Source of the DNA: Staphylococcus shinii
GTDB lineage: Bacteria; Bacillota; Bacilli; Staphylococcales; Staphylococcaceae
Direction of reading: 5' to 3'
Assembly: GCF_017583065.1 (NCBI RefSeq)
Contig: NZ_JAGEVL010000008.1
Location: 29,280-93,279 of the forward strand
DNA length: 64,000 nucleotides
Shown: positions 19,801-34,631 of the stretch, piece by piece
Numbering within the stretch: the stretch's first letter is position 1
Layout of the letters: every line of letters starts with the position of its first letter
The notes under the pieces: generated by a model
What the model was told of the DNA's origin: nothing
What the model saw: the letters and a program-made list of their open reading frames with translations, nothing else
Database searches by the model: none
Program-made: the position numbers and the translations under genes

Positions 19801-20876
19801 TGTTTGATCAATTAGATATTGTAGAAGAGAGATACGAACAATTAAATGAATTATTAAGTGATCCAGATGTAGTGAGCAACCCAGATAATTTACGTAATTA
19901 TTCAAAAGAACAAGCAGATTTACAAAAAACAGTAGAAGTATATCGCGACTATAAACAAACAAAAGAAGATTTAACAGAAGTTGAAGAAATGTTACGCGAT
20001 ACAAAAGATAGTGAAGAAATTGAAATGCTAAAAGAAGAGCATCAGACGCTCCAAAATAAAGTTCCTAAATTAGAAGAAGAACTTAAATTTTTACTGATTC
20101 CTAAAGACCCTAATGATGAGAAAGATGTTATCGTAGAAATTCGTGCTGCTGCAGGTGGAGATGAAGCTGCTATTTTTGCAGGCGATTTATTTAGAATGTA
20201 CTCTAAATACGCTGAAGCGCTCAATTATAAGACAGATATCGTAGAAATTACAGAGAGTGATCATGGCGGGTATAAAGAAATTAGTTTCTCAGTTTCTGGT
20301 AGTGGTGCATTTAGTAAATTAAAATACGAGAATGGCGCACACCGTGTGCAACGTGTCCCAGAAACAGAATCTGGTGGCCGTATTCATACTTCAACAGCTA
20401 CTGTGGCTGTTCTACCAGAAGTAGAAGATGTAGAAATTGAAGTGCGTAATGAAGACTTGAAAATTGATACTTATCGTTCTAGTGGTGCAGGTGGACAGCA
20501 CGTTAATACGACAGATTCAGCAGTACGTATTACACACATTCCAACTGGTATTATTGCGACTTCATCAGAAAAATCTCAAATTCAAAACCGTGAAAAAGCA
20601 TTAAAAGTTTTAAAAGCACGTTTATTTGATATGAAACTGCAAGAAGAACAGCAAAAATATGCAGCACAACGTAAATCTGCAGTCGGTACAGGAGATCGTT
20701 CAGAACGTATTAGAACATATAATTATCCTCAAAGTCGTGTAACTGACCACAGAATTGGTTTGACATTACAAAAGTTAGATCAAATTATGGAAGGTAAATT
20801 GGATGAAATTATTGATGCTTTAACATTAGCTGAACAAACTGATAAACTGAAAGAACTTAACAATGGTGAATTATAA
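19800..20876 (+). CDS. prfA: Peptide chain release factor 1
   Basis: RF1 reads UAA and UAG stop codons and releases the peptide. The 358-residue protein has a coiled-coil-rich domain 1, the anticodon-like PET motif (187-189) in [10 protein letters not shown], and the GGQ loop (231-233) in [17 protein letters not shown]. It uses a GTG start whose first base is the last of the tdk stop; GGAGG lies about 8 bases upstream. It overlaps prmC, whose product methylates the GGQ glutamine, so substrate and modifier are co-translated. Confidence 0.97.
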   Translation: MFDQLDIVEERYEQLNELLSDPDVVSNPDNLRNYSKEQADLQKTVEVYRDYKQTKEDLTEVEEMLRDTKDSEEIEMLKEEHQTLQNKVPKLEEELKFLLIPKDPNDEKDVIVEIRAAAGGDEAAIFAGDLFRMYSKYAEALNYKTDIVEITESDHGGYKEISFSVSGSGAFSKLKYENGAHRVQRVPETESGGRIHTSTATVAVLPEVEDVEIEVRNEDLKIDTYRSSGAGGQHVNTTDSAVRITHIPTGIIATSSEKSQIQNREKALKVLKARLFDMKLQEEQQKYAAQRKSAVGTGDRSERIRTYNYPQSRVTDHRIGLTLQKLDQIMEGKLDEIIDALTLAEQTDKLKELNNGEL

Positions 20877-21699
20877 AACTGTTTTAAACAACGCTAAAGA
20901 AAAGTGTGTCGAACAACATATTGAGACGGCTCGAGCTGAATGGTTGATGCTTGATTTGTTTGAATGGTCTAAGGCAGATTATTTAATGCACATGAATGAT
21001 GAAATGTCAGCATCACATTTAAAAACATTTGCTAAAGCTGAACATAGGATGCTAAATGGTGAACCAATACAGTACATTACGGGTAAACAAACTTTTTATG
21101 GTGAAATTTTTAATGTAAACAAAAACTGTTTGATTCCTAGGCCTGAAACAGAAGAAGTTATGTTACATTTTTATCATCAGCTCGAAAAAGGTGACACTGT
21201 AGTAGATATAGGTACAGGAAGCGGTAATATTCCAATTGTACTTAAAAAGCTAGATAGCACACTCGATGTGTATGCAACGGATTTATATGAAAACGCACTA
21301 ACAGTAGCTGAGACAAATGCTCAGCAACATCAAGTTGAGATTAAATTCTTGCAAGGAGACGGTTTAAAACCACTTATAGCTCAGGGTATAAAAGTGAATG
21401 GGTTAATTTCTAACCCACCGTATATTGATGATAAGGAAGCAGTGATGATGGAAGACACCGTGCTGAAATACGAACCACATTCTGCACTATTTGCAGCAGA
21501 TAATGGTTACAAAGTATACGATGCAATTTTGGATCAATTACCAGAAGTATTGCTACCAAATGCCAAAGTAGTATTTGAAATAGGGTTTGCACAAGGTACC
21601 AAATTAAAAGAAAAGATTATCACTAAATATCCAACATTAGATGTTCAAATTATAAAAGACATTAATAATAACGATCGCATAGTTGCTTTCGTATGGTAA
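20863..21699 (+). CDS. prmC: Release factor glutamine N5-methyltransferase
   Basis: PrmC methylates the GGQ glutamine of release factors with SAM. The 278-residue protein has the N-terminal helical domain, IPRPETE (91-97), the SAM motif DIGTGSGN (115-122) and the catalytic NPPY (184-187) that holds the glutamine. The ATG lies inside the end of prfA (14-base overlap), without a strong ribosome binding site, which suggests translational coupling. A terminator follows, closing the tdk-prfA-prmC unit. Confidence 0.96.
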   Translation: MVNYKTVLNNAKEKCVEQHIETARAEWLMLDLFEWSKADYLMHMNDEMSASHLKTFAKAEHRMLNGEPIQYITGKQTFYGEIFNVNKNCLIPRPETEEVMLHFYHQLEKGDTVVDIGTGSGNIPIVLKKLDSTLDVYATDLYENALTVAETNAQQHQVEIKFLQGDGLKPLIAQGIKVNGLISNPPYIDDKEAVMMEDTVLKYEPHSALFAADNGYKVYDAILDQLPEVLLPNAKVVFEIGFAQGTKLKEKIITKYPTLDVQIIKDINNNDRIVAFVW

Positions 21700-21748
21700 A
21701 AAAGTTATGCACTGAACATGAATAATCATGAAAGTGCATAACTTTTTA
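21698..21748 (+). terminator. prmC terminator
   Basis: AAAGTTATGCACT (21701-21713) pairs with AGTGCATAACTTT (21733-21745), with an inner CATG/CATG pair and T-rich tail. Confidence 0.85.
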
Positions 21749-21790
21749 TTTTGCTTTAAAATGAATAATAACATGAAAGGATGTGCCTAA

Positions 21791-22834
21791 ATGAAAACGC
21801 ATATATGGGATTTACGTCAATATGAACGCAACTTAACTTCTTATGATGGAATTGAAGATATAAAATCAATTTTTGAAAAAGGCGGATTGATCGCAATTCC
21901 AACTGAAACTGTTTATGGATTAGGTGGAGATGCACGTAATAATCAAGCGATTGAAAAAATTTATGAAGCTAAAGGTAGGCCTTCGGATAATCCGTTAATT
22001 GTTCATATACATGAGCTCGATCAATTAAAGGCATTTACTGACGAGTTAACAAAAGAAATTAAACTATTGATGAATGCCTTCTGGCCAGGCCCTATATCCT
22101 TTATTTTACCACTAAGAAAAGGGTATTTATGTGATCGTGTAAGCGGTGGATTAAATTCAATAGCTGTGCGAATGCCTAGCCATCCTATAGGTAGGCAGTT
22201 ACTTCAATTAATAGATATTCCTATTGCTGCGCCTAGTGCAAATTTAAGTGGTAGACCTTCGCCAACGACCTTTGACCACGTATACCATGATTTAGATGGT
22301 CGTATAGATGGGATTGTTAATGGTGATCAAAGTGAAGAAGGATTGGAAAGTACGGTCTTAGACTGTACACAATACCCATATAGAATAGCGAGACCTGGAT
22401 CAATTACAAAATCTATGATTGAAGCAGTGTTACCAAACAGCGTGGTGACAAAGACACCATTAAATACTGATAAACCAATTGCGCCGGGGATGAAATATAA
22501 ACACTATTCACCGGATACACCTATAAAAATATTAGAAAATTTTCATACAAAACCTTCATCAAACGAAAATTGGAGTAAGGTTGCTTTTATAGTTCCACAA
22601 AGTCATCGCGAAATTGTTCCAGATCAAGCGAAATTTATACCATTATGTAAAGATGAAAATGATATTAAAGGTGCAAATCACAACTTGTATCATATATTAC
22701 ATCGATTAGACCAAGATTATGATATAGAGCATGCCTATATCTTTAGTTTTTCATTGAATGATAATACTACTGCGATTATGAATAGAATGATGAAAGCAGC
22801 TAACCAAAATGTTGTAAAAGGAGACGAATTATGA
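21791..22834 (+). CDS. tsaC: L-threonylcarbamoyladenylate synthase (Sua5 type)
   Basis: It makes threonylcarbamoyl-AMP from threonine, bicarbonate and ATP for the t6A modification of ANN-reading tRNAs. At 347 residues it is the long Sua5 form: the N-terminal YrdC domain (about 25-210) has [22 protein letters not shown] and [11 protein letters not shown], then [15 protein letters not shown] and the [13 protein letters not shown] linker into a C-terminal Sua5 domain. GAAAGGATG precedes the ATG. It overlaps ptpB by 4 bases, the ywlC-ywlE order of Bacillus. Confidence 0.94.
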   Translation: MKTHIWDLRQYERNLTSYDGIEDIKSIFEKGGLIAIPTETVYGLGGDARNNQAIEKIYEAKGRPSDNPLIVHIHELDQLKAFTDELTKEIKLLMNAFWPGPISFILPLRKGYLCDRVSGGLNSIAVRMPSHPIGRQLLQLIDIPIAAPSANLSGRPSPTTFDHVYHDLDGRIDGIVNGDQSEEGLESTVLDCTQYPYRIARPGSITKSMIEAVLPNSVVTKTPLNTDKPIAPGMKYKHYSPDTPIKILENFHTKPSSNENWSKVAFIVPQSHREIVPDQAKFIPLCKDENDIKGANHNLYHILHRLDQDYDIEHAYIFSFSLNDNTTAIMNRMMKAANQNVVKGDEL

Positions 22835-23247
22835 GAATTGTTTTTGTATGTACAGGCAATACATGTAGAAGCCCCTTAGCAGAAAGTATAGCAAAAGCAA
22901 AATTCCCTAATCATACTATAGTATCAAGAGGTATTTATGCTATGGATGGTCAACCTATCTCTAAACATTCATTAAATATAATAGAAGAAAAAGGGCTTCC
23001 TGTGCCAGAGCATGCGATGTCATTTACGCATGAAGATTTAAATGCAGATTTGATTTTGACGATGAGTCAGTCACATAAATTAGTTATTCAACAAATGGGT
23101 CATGGTACAGCAAATGTATTTACATTAAACGAATACGCTGAAATACATGGCGAAGTCTCAGACCCGTTTGGTGGTAATAAAGATGAGTATATTAAAATAT
23201 ATAATGAATTAAATATACTGATAGATAGTTTAAAAAATAAAATATAA
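22831..23247 (+). CDS. ptpB: Low-molecular-weight phosphatase, probable protein arginine phosphatase
   Basis: A 138-residue phosphatase with the P-loop CTGNTCRSP (7-15: Cys7 nucleophile, Arg13) and the acid Asp111 in DPFGG. Thr11 in the loop is the residue that, in Bacillus YwlE, favours phosphoarginine over phosphotyrosine; tyrosine phosphatases usually have Ile or Val there. The S. aureus homologue PtpB has the same loop and acts on phosphoarginine. It would oppose a McsB-type arginine kinase in protein quality control. It is translated with tsaC and just before ywlG. Confidence 0.9.
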   Translation: MRIVFVCTGNTCRSPLAESIAKAKFPNHTIVSRGIYAMDGQPISKHSLNIIEEKGLPVPEHAMSFTHEDLNADLILTMSQSHKLVIQQMGHGTANVFTLNEYAEIHGEVSDPFGGNKDEYIKIYNELNILIDSLKNKI

Positions 23248-23399
23248 AAAAATTAAATTTGTGAAATGAGTATGAGAGCGTTCATAAATACGTTATAATG
23301 ATAACGTGTAGCAAATTTGCTGTCAGTCAATTTTGTATGTTGTTAAAGCACCTTCGTATTTACATACTTTTATTCAACTTATTTAAAAGGGGTGGAAGA

Positions 23400-23924
23400 A
23401 TGGAAGACTTAAAGTTACTGTTAAACGAGTTAAAAGCACAATCATTCTTTAAAGATGATGAATTATGCGTTATTGGTTGTTCTACGTCAGAAGTAATTGG
23501 TGAACGTATCGGTAGTATTGGATCAATGGAGATTGCTGAAGAAATATTTGAAGCATTAAAAGAAATTGAAAATGAAACTGGCGTGTCGTTTGTATTCCAA
23601 GGTTGTGAACATATTAATCGTGCAGTGACCATTGAGAAATCAAACTTTAACCCTTATACAATGGAAGAAGTTACAGTTGTGCCAGATATTCATGCTGGTG
23701 GAAGCTTAGCAACTTATGCGTATCAACATATGGTTGATCCAATGGTTGTTGAGCATATTTCTGTACCTAAAGGTATCGATATCGGACAGACTTTGATTGG
23801 AATGCATATTAAACATGTAGCTATTCCAGAGCGTACAAGTATCAAGCAAATTGGTGAAGCAATTGTTACAATCGCTTCTTCAAGACCAAAAAAAATTGGT
23901 GGCGAAAGAGCAAAATACAACTAA
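23400..23924 (+). CDS. ywlG: TIGR01440 / UPF0340 family protein (YwlG)
   Basis: A 174-residue protein of unknown function, conserved in Firmicutes and always close to glyA. Visible features are [19 protein letters not shown], the [14 protein letters not shown] block, [16 protein letters not shown], and the C-terminal [18 protein letters not shown] 23400 follows AAGGGGTGG; an upstream extension to 23298 has no ribosome binding site. The conserved Cys and His residues suggest an enzyme or metal site, but no reaction is known. It is 23 bases from glyA, so they are surely co-transcribed. Confidence 0.88.
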   Translation: MEDLKLLLNELKAQSFFKDDELCVIGCSTSEVIGERIGSIGSMEIAEEIFEALKEIENETGVSFVFQGCEHINRAVTIEKSNFNPYTMEEVTVVPDIHAGGSLATYAYQHMVDPMVVEHISVPKGIDIGQTLIGMHIKHVAIPERTSIKQIGEAIVTIASSRPKKIGGERAKYN

Positions 23925-23947
23925 TACAGAAACGAGGGAATTACCAA

Positions 23948-25186
23948 ATGTCATTTATTCAAGAGCAAGATAAGGAAATATATGAAGTGATTCAAAATGA
24001 ATTTAACCGTCAAAATAACAATATCGAGCTGATTGCTTCAGAAAACTTCGTGTCAGAAGCAGTTATGGAAGCGCAAGGTTCAGTATTAACTAACAAATAT
24101 GCTGAAGGCTACCCAAACAGAAGATACTATGGTGGTTGTGAATTTGTGGACGTTTCAGAAGCTTTAGCAATTGATCGCGCCAAAAAATTATTTGGTGCAG
24201 AGCATGTTAACGTTCAACCACACTCAGGTTCTCAAGCAAATATGGCTGTTTATCTCGTAGCATTAGAACACGGTGATACTGTATTAGGTATGAATTTAAG
24301 CCATGGTGGACACTTAACACACGGCGCGCCTGTTAACTTTAGTGGTCAATTTTACAACTTTGTTGAATATGGTGTAGACGAAGAAAATGAACAAATTGAC
24401 TATGATGAAGTATTAAGAGTAGCCAAAGAACATCAACCTAAATTAATCGTTGCAGGTGCTTCTGCGTATTCAAGAACAATTGATTTTAAACGTTTTAAAG
24501 AAATAGCAGATGAAATAGGCGCAAAATTAATGGTAGATATGGCTCATATTGCAGGTTTAGTAGCAGTTGGTTTACATCCAAATCCTGTAGAACATGCTGA
24601 TTTTGTAACGACTACAACTCATAAAACATTACGCGGACCTCGTGGTGGAATGATTTTATGTAAAGAAGAATATAAAAAGCAAATCGATAAAACAATCTTC
24701 CCAGGAATTCAAGGTGGTCCTTTAGAACACGTTATTGCTGCCAAAGCTGTGGCATTTGGTGAAGCATTGCAAGACGATTTTAAAGCGTATCAACAGCAAG
24801 TAATTAACAATGCTAAGACTTTAGCAAATACATTGACTGACGAAGGATTTAGAGTTGTTTCAGGTGGTACTGATAATCATCTCGTCTCTGTAGATGTCAA
24901 AGGTTCAGTAGGCATAACTGGTAAAGTTGCTGAAGAAACATTAGACGCTATAGGTATTACATGTAATAAAAATACAATTCCATTTGACCAAGAAAAACCA
25001 TTTGTGACAAGTGGAGTTCGTTTAGGTACACCTGCAGCAACGACACGTGGATTTGATGAAACTGCTTTTGAAGAAGTAGCAAAAATCATTAGCTTAGTTT
25101 TAAAAGATCCAGAAAATGAAAAAGCGTTAGAAGAAGGAAAAGAAAGAGTTAAAGCTTTAACAAATAAACATCCTTTATATAACTAA
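23948..25186 (+). CDS. glyA: Serine hydroxymethyltransferase
   Basis: GlyA interconverts serine and glycine with tetrahydrofolate, the main source of one-carbon units for purines and thymidylate. The 412-residue PLP enzyme has [14 protein letters not shown], the [14 protein letters not shown] cofactor strand, and the Schiff-base Lys226 in [21 protein letters not shown] lies before the ATG. Between ywlG and upp, in the standard Firmicutes order. Length and motifs are complete. Confidence 0.97.
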   Translation: MSFIQEQDKEIYEVIQNEFNRQNNNIELIASENFVSEAVMEAQGSVLTNKYAEGYPNRRYYGGCEFVDVSEALAIDRAKKLFGAEHVNVQPHSGSQANMAVYLVALEHGDTVLGMNLSHGGHLTHGAPVNFSGQFYNFVEYGVDEENEQIDYDEVLRVAKEHQPKLIVAGASAYSRTIDFKRFKEIADEIGAKLMVDMAHIAGLVAVGLHPNPVEHADFVTTTTHKTLRGPRGGMILCKEEYKKQIDKTIFPGIQGGPLEHVIAAKAVAFGEALQDDFKAYQQQVINNAKTLANTLTDEGFRVVSGGTDNHLVSVDVKGSVGITGKVAEETLDAIGITCNKNTIPFDQEKPFVTSGVRLGTPAATTRGFDETAFEEVAKIISLVLKDPENEKALEEGKERVKALTNKHPLYN

Positions 25187-25204
25187 AATTGGAGGAAATA
25201 AATT

Positions 25205-25834
25205 ATGGGCAAAGTACATGTTTTTGACCACCCACTTATTCAACACAAATTAAGTTACATTCGAGACGTACATACTGGGACTAAAGAATTTAGAGAGTTA
25301 GTAGATGAAGTTGGTATGTTAATGGCATACGAAGTAACAAGAGATTTAGAATTACAAGATGTAGAAATAGAGACACCTGTTACTAAAATGATAGCTAAAC
25401 GTTTAACAGGCAAAAAATTAGCTTTCGTACCAATTTTAAGAGCTGGTTTAGGTATGACTCAAGGTATATTGAACTTGGTGCCAGCAGCTAGAATTGGGCA
25501 TGTGGGACTTTATAGAGATCCTGAAACACTTGAAGCGGTAGAATACTTTGTAAAATTACCGCAAGACATCGAGGAGAGAGAAATTGTAGTTGTTGACCCG
25601 ATGTTAGCAACTGGAGCATCAGCTATAGAAGCAATTAATTCACTTAAAAAACGTGGAGCAAAAAATATTCGTTTTATGTGTTTAATTGCAGCGCCTGAAG
25701 GTGTAGAAAAATTACAAGAAGCTCACGAAGATGTAGACATTTTCATCGCAGCATTAGACGAAAAATTAGATGAACATGCTTATATAACACCAGGCTTAGG
25801 TGATGCAGGAGACCGTTTATTCGGTACAAAATAG
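25205..25834 (+). CDS. upp: Uracil phosphoribosyltransferase
   Basis: Upp makes UMP from uracil and PRPP, recovering the base released by pdp. The 209-residue enzyme has [21 protein letters not shown] as the PRPP loop (about 131-141), and the uracil-binding [17 protein letters not shown] at the C-terminus. GGAGGAAA precedes the ATG. It is 18 bases after glyA and 22 before mnaA, so it belongs to the same transcript. Confidence 0.97.
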   Translation: MGKVHVFDHPLIQHKLSYIRDVHTGTKEFRELVDEVGMLMAYEVTRDLELQDVEIETPVTKMIAKRLTGKKLAFVPILRAGLGMTQGILNLVPAARIGHVGLYRDPETLEAVEYFVKLPQDIEEREIVVVDPMLATGASAIEAINSLKKRGAKNIRFMCLIAAPEGVEKLQEAHEDVDIFIAALDEKLDEHAYITPGLGDAGDRLFGTK

Positions 25835-25856
25835 TTTCGCCTAGGAGTGGAATAAA

Positions 25857-26987
25857 ATGAAAAAAATAATGGCTGTATTTGGGACCCGTCCTGAAGCAGT
25901 AAAAATGGCGCCTCTTGTACAAGCACTGAAAAATGATGATGAGCTAGAACCGATTGTGGTAGTTACTGCTCAACATAGAGAAATGCTTGACTCAGTATTG
26001 GAAAGCTTTCATATCACGCCTGATTATGACTTGAATATTATGAAGCAAGGGCAATCTTTATCAGAGATTACATCTCGTATTTTACAAAGGTTAGAACATG
26101 TCATCCAAGAAGTGAAACCAGATATGATATTGGTTCATGGTGATACCATGACAACTTTTGCTGGAAGTTTAGCGGCTTTATATAACCAAGTACCTATTGG
26201 TCATGTTGAGGCCGGATTACGTACATGGGATAAATATGCGCCGTTTCCTGAAGAAATGAACCGGCAAATGGTAGGAGTAATGGCAGATTTAAACTTCGCC
26301 CCTACTAATAATGCTGCGAATAACCTTATTGCAGAAAACAAACCACTGGATTCTATAGTAGTAACTGGTAACACAGCGATTGATGCAATGAAGACAACAA
26401 TTCACGAAAATTATCAATCTGATATTATTTCAAAGCATAAAGGTAAACGTATCATCTTATTGACTGCGCATAGACGCGAAAATATTGGTGAACCTATGTC
26501 ACATATTTTTAAAGCTGTAAGAGATATTGTAGATACTTATGAAGATGTGGTTGTTGTTTATCCTATGCATAAAAATCCTCAAGTACGAGAAATTGCAGGT
26601 ATTTATTTATCAGGGCATAACCGTATAGAATTAGTCGAACCATTGGAAGTGGTTGATTTCCATAATTTTGCCCACCAAGCGTATTTAATTTTAACTGATT
26701 CTGGGGGAGTACAAGAAGAAGCGCCATCATTAGGTAAGCCAGTTTTAGTTTTAAGAGATACGACTGAAAGACCAGAAGGTGTAGAAGCCGGCACACTTAA
26801 AATAGTAGGCACAAATGAACAAACAATATTTGAGGCTACAAAACAATTACTTGAAAATCAACAAGTATATGAAACGATGAGTAGTGCCCGCAACCCTTAT
26901 GGTGATGGTAATGCATCATTACGAATATGTGAGAATATTAAGTATTATTTTCATATAATTTCTAATAAGCCAGAATCATTCAAATAA
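25857..26987 (+). CDS. mnaA: UDP-N-acetylglucosamine 2-epimerase (non-hydrolysing)
   Basis: MnaA converts UDP-GlcNAc to UDP-ManNAc, needed for the wall teichoic acid linkage unit. The 376-residue glycosyltransferase-B-fold enzyme shows FGTRPEAVKMAPLV, VTAQHREMLD, HVEAGLRT, LLTAHRRENIGEP and TDSGGVQEEAPSLGKPVLVLRDTTERPE. AGGAGTGG lies before the ATG. It is the last gene of the glyA-upp run and stands before the ATP synthase operon as in other staphylococci. Other 2-epimerase copies in capsule clusters are possible elsewhere. Confidence 0.94.
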   Translation: MKKIMAVFGTRPEAVKMAPLVQALKNDDELEPIVVVTAQHREMLDSVLESFHITPDYDLNIMKQGQSLSEITSRILQRLEHVIQEVKPDMILVHGDTMTTFAGSLAALYNQVPIGHVEAGLRTWDKYAPFPEEMNRQMVGVMADLNFAPTNNAANNLIAENKPLDSIVVTGNTAIDAMKTTIHENYQSDIISKHKGKRIILLTAHRRENIGEPMSHIFKAVRDIVDTYEDVVVVYPMHKNPQVREIAGIYLSGHNRIELVEPLEVVDFHNFAHQAYLILTDSGGVQEEAPSLGKPVLVLRDTTERPEGVEAGTLKIVGTNEQTIFEATKQLLENQQVYETMSSARNPYGDGNASLRICENIKYYFHIISNKPESFK

Positions 26988-27053
26988 TAAAAGGTGTTAA
27001 TGTGTCATTTTTGTGACAACTATGTAAAAAATTAAACTACATTTTGAATAGAA

Positions 27054-27082
27054 TTGACACGTTAACTACCCTATATTATTAT
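27054..27082 (+). promoter_or_regulatory. Promoter of the atp operon
   Basis: TTGACA (27054-27059), exactly 17 bases, TATTAT (27077-27082). About 63 bases upstream of atpI. Confidence 0.7.
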
Positions 27083-27144
27083 TAAAATTGTATGATTGAA
27101 ATGGTTTTCATAATTGAACGAAAAAGACGAAGCGAGGCACAGTC

Positions 27145-27495
27145 ATGAAACGTTTCAACATCTTTTTTAATAGTTACATTAAATACTATTTTTATGGTAT
27201 AATTGTGCTATTAATTGTGTTTATTTTCACATACTCATCATTTGTTTTGGGACTTATAATAGGTACACTCGGATCACTTATTAACACCTTTACTTTCGAA
27301 TATTATTTAGAGAAAGCAAAAGAAAAAGATAATATACATATATCAACGGGCAACGTTTGGAGATATTTAATAGTGATACTTTCGTGTTGTATTTGGTATT
27401 TTTATAAGGATCAAATTAATATCATTGGTGTAGTCATTGGTTTAATGATTTCGTATGTTTTGATTGTTTTCAAACCATTTATACACAAGAAATAA
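27145..27495 (+). CDS. atpI: ATP synthase protein I
   Basis: A 116-residue membrane protein with four hydrophobic helices, the small first gene of many atp operons. In other bacteria AtpI helps assemble the c-ring and may aid magnesium uptake. Recognition rests on position, size and topology, since the family is poorly conserved. GCGAGG lies about 11 bases before the ATG. It is 27 bases from atpB. Confidence 0.85.
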   Translation: MKRFNIFFNSYIKYYFYGIIVLLIVFIFTYSSFVLGLIIGTLGSLINTFTFEYYLEKAKEKDNIHISTGNVWRYLIVILSCCIWYFYKDQINIIGVVIGLMISYVLIVFKPFIHKK

Positions 27496-27516
27496 ATTTA
27501 ATTATGAAAGAGGTGA

Positions 27517-28245
<729 letters not shown>

Positions 28246-28278
28246 ATAAAATTAAAAGAAAAAATTAGGAGGATTTTA

Positions 28279-28488
<210 letters not shown>

Positions 28489-28504
28489 TTCAAACAGCTA
28501 TTAA

Positions 28505-28538
28505 GGCGAGGTCACTGTGACTTTCGCCGTTCGTTTTT
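28505..28538 (+). other. Intercistronic hairpin between atpE and atpF
   Basis: GGCGAGGTCAC pairs with GTGACTTTCGCC (one G-T pair, one bulged T) in the 97-base gap, followed a few bases later by TTTTT. The other gaps in the operon are 36 bases or less. It could act as a weak terminator or as an mRNA stabiliser that leaves more atpE than atpF message. Confidence 0.6.
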
Positions 28539-28585
28539 ATAAATATGTCTTATGATGATAATGAATGAAAGGAGTGTCTATGTAA

Positions 28586-29113
28586 GTGACTGCTACGACA
28601 AATATGTTCGTACTTGGTGCAGCTGGAGGCAGCGGTGTTCAATGGGGTACTATCATAGTTACCTGTATAACTTTCGGTATCCTGTTACTTTTATTGAAAA
28701 AATTCGCATGGGGTCCATTAAAAGAAGTAATGGATAAACGTGAACATGATATCAATAAAGATATTGATGATGCCGAACAAGCCAAGCTAAATGCGCAAAA
28801 GTTAGAAGAACAAAATAAACAAACACTAAAAGAAACGCAAGATGAGGTTCAAAGAATTTTAGAAGACTCTAAAGTTCAAGCACGTAAACAACATGAAGAA
28901 ATTATTCATGAAGCGAATATCAGAGCAAATGGTATGATTGAAACAGCACAAAATGAAATTAACAGCGAGAAAGAACGTGCAATTGCGGATATTAATAATC
29001 AAGTTTCTGAGCTTTCAGTATTAATTGCATCGAAAGTACTTCAAAAAGAAATTTCAGAAAAAGATCAAAAAGCATTAGTTGAAAAGTACATTAAAGAGGC
29101 AGGCGATAAGTAA
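28586..29113 (+). CDS. atpF: F0F1 ATP synthase subunit b
   Basis: Subunit b is the peripheral stalk that holds the F1 head against the rotor. The 175-residue protein has one N-terminal membrane helix (about 19-38) and a long charged coiled coil to the C-terminus. The start is GTG 28586, 11 bases after AAAGGAG; an ATG at 28579 is followed at once by a stop and cannot be used. It overlaps atpH by one base. Confidence 0.95.
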   Translation: MTATTNMFVLGAAGGSGVQWGTIIVTCITFGILLLLLKKFAWGPLKEVMDKREHDINKDIDDAEQAKLNAQKLEEQNKQTLKETQDEVQRILEDSKVQARKQHEEIIHEANIRANGMIETAQNEINSEKERAIADINNQVSELSVLIASKVLQKEISEKDQKALVEKYIKEAGDK

Positions 29114-29652
29114 TGGCTAAAATAGCAAAAAAATATGCCAAAGCATTATTTGATACTGCTAAAGATGCAGACATCCTTGACGCAATGTATGAAGAATTTT
29201 CAACTATTGATACAGCAGTTCAATCTGAAATAAAGAAGTTACATGAATTGGATAGAGATCCACAAAAAGATGTTGACCAACGTCATCGCTTTGTAAATAT
29301 TGTTTTTGGACATGCTAACCAGTTTATGCAAAACATGTTGATGATACTAGCTAGTAATCGTCACCTTGGTTATATTCATGAAATATACACAGAATTTGAA
29401 ACTTTATACAACGAACTTCACAATCAAGACTATGCTGTTATCGAATCAGTATATGAACTCTCTGAAGAAGAAGTGTCACGTATAGAAGAAATTATAAAAG
29501 CACGTACAAAACTTTCTAAAACAATGATTACTAATAAAATTAATCCAGAACTTATCGGTGGTATCAGAGTGAAAGTAGGTACTAAAGTGATGGATGCAAG
29601 TTTGAAAAATGATCTTGCGCAATTAGAAAAGCAATTTACAAGAGTGAAATAA
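29113..29652 (+). CDS. atpH: F0F1 ATP synthase subunit delta
   Basis: Delta joins the peripheral stalk to the top of F1. The 179-residue protein has the family start [18 protein letters not shown] and the C-terminal INPELIGGIRVKVGTKVMDASLKNDLAQLEKQF. Its ATG overlaps the last base of the atpF stop. Fifth gene of the operon. Confidence 0.96.
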   Translation: MAKIAKKYAKALFDTAKDADILDAMYEEFSTIDTAVQSEIKKLHELDRDPQKDVDQRHRFVNIVFGHANQFMQNMLMILASNRHLGYIHEIYTEFETLYNELHNQDYAVIESVYELSEEEVSRIEEIIKARTKLSKTMITNKINPELIGGIRVKVGTKVMDASLKNDLAQLEKQFTRVK

Positions 29653-29672
29653 AAATAGAAGGAGTGACATAG

Positions 29673-31184
<1,512 letters not shown>

Positions 31185-31197
31185 TAGTTAAAGTTAA

Positions 31198-33516
<2,319 letters not shown>

Positions 33517-33535
33517 AAATTAGGAGGTATGGATA

Positions 33536-33940
33536 ATGAACACATTAAGCCTAAATATTGTCACTCCTAATGGTTCTGTTTACGACCGAGAAGATGTTAA
33601 TCTTGCAGTATTACAAACTACTGCAGGTGAGATTGGTGTCATGTATGGACATATACCAACTGTTGCAGCACTTGAAATTGGCTATGTCAAAATAAATTTT
33701 GACGGTGGTTCAGAATATATTGCAGTGAGTGAAGGTTTTGTTGAAGTAAGACAAGATAAATTATCAATTATTGTACAAACTTCAGAACCTGCGAAAGAAA
33801 TAGATGTTGCTAGAGCAGAATTAGCAAAATCTAGAGCAGAATCTCATTTGAATGATGAAGAAGATAGTAGCGATATTAATAGAGCTAAACGTGCTTTAGA
33901 TCGTGCGAATAACCGTATTCGTGTTGCTAATTTACAATAA
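33536..33940 (+). CDS. atpC: F0F1 ATP synthase subunit epsilon
   Basis: The 134-residue regulatory subunit joins gamma to the c-ring and can hold back ATP hydrolysis. It has the N-terminal beta-sandwich (LNIVTPNGSVYDRE, GEIGVMYGHIPTVAALE) and a C-terminal two-helix region (AELAKSRAESHL ... RAKRALDRANNRIRVA). AGGAGG precedes the ATG. Last gene of the operon, followed by a strong terminator. Confidence 0.97.
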   Translation: MNTLSLNIVTPNGSVYDREDVNLAVLQTTAGEIGVMYGHIPTVAALEIGYVKINFDGGSEYIAVSEGFVEVRQDKLSIIVQTSEPAKEIDVARAELAKSRAESHLNDEEDSSDINRAKRALDRANNRIRVANLQ

Positions 33941-33977
33941 ATTATTTGTTAAAGTTTCTTAAGTAGAAATGTCTTAA

Positions 33978-34016
33978 ACTGTCGATAAAGTCACTGGCTT
34001 TGTCGACAGTTTTTTT
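33978..34016 (+). terminator. atp operon terminator
   Basis: ACTGTCGATAAAG pairs with CTTTGTCGACAGT, then T6-7. Confidence 0.9.
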
Positions 34017-34291
34017 ATGTTGTTATTGAAACAATGCGTCTTAATAACAAGTAGTTGTTGTTATTCTGGTTAAAATTAATAATTAACTTCATTAATTTTA
34101 AATAATAGTTGTAGTGAACTACGCTCGTTATGGGACACTTTCTTTTGAAAAGAATATGAATATCGTATTTGAAAAGGGGAAAAGGTACCATATAAGTAGT
34201 GAGGATACCATAGATAGTATAGTTCTAAAGTATCATTTCGTTCATTTTTCAGTTAAAATAAATGAACAGTGTAAAGCGAGGAGCATGACTC

Positions 34292-34525
34292 ATGGAATAT
34301 TTAGGACAATTTTCAATTGTACATCTCATCTTACATGTTATTTGTATTTGTATTGCTTATTGGGCATTAAACGCAGTGAGGTTAGAACAGTTTTTTAAAA
34401 AAGGATTTCCTTTGCAAGTTCAAATTTGTATGATTTTCTTAGCAGTTTTACTAGGTACTGCCGTAAGTAATTTTATTGTGGATTTGCTACAATTTTCAAC
34501 ACAAATAAAATATTTAGCACAATAA
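34292..34525 (+). CDS. DUF1146 small membrane protein (YwzB type)
   Basis: A 77-residue protein with two hydrophobic helices (about 8-28 and 41-63) and a conserved WALNAVRLEQFFKKG link, typical of the DUF1146 family found between atpC and murA in Bacilli. Function unknown; position beside the ATP synthase and wall genes is conserved. GCGAGGAGC lies about 8 bases before the ATG. The 275 bases upstream, after the atp terminator, hold no convincing gene. Confidence 0.85.
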   Translation: MEYLGQFSIVHLILHVICICIAYWALNAVRLEQFFKKGFPLQVQICMIFLAVLLGTAVSNFIVDLLQFSTQIKYLAQ

Positions 34526-34631
34526 TTCAAATACTTGTATATTTTTTTGAATTATAGATATAATTAATAAGAAGTACTTAATGGTAAAAAATTAAAACGA
34601 AATATATAAGTAGTTAAGTGGAGGATTTAAG

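Noticed and set aside
34114..34398. A 94-codon plus-strand frame upstream of and overlapping the DUF1146 gene
   Set aside because: It has no ribosome binding site, runs through AT-rich intergenic DNA and overlaps in another frame a gene with good signals.
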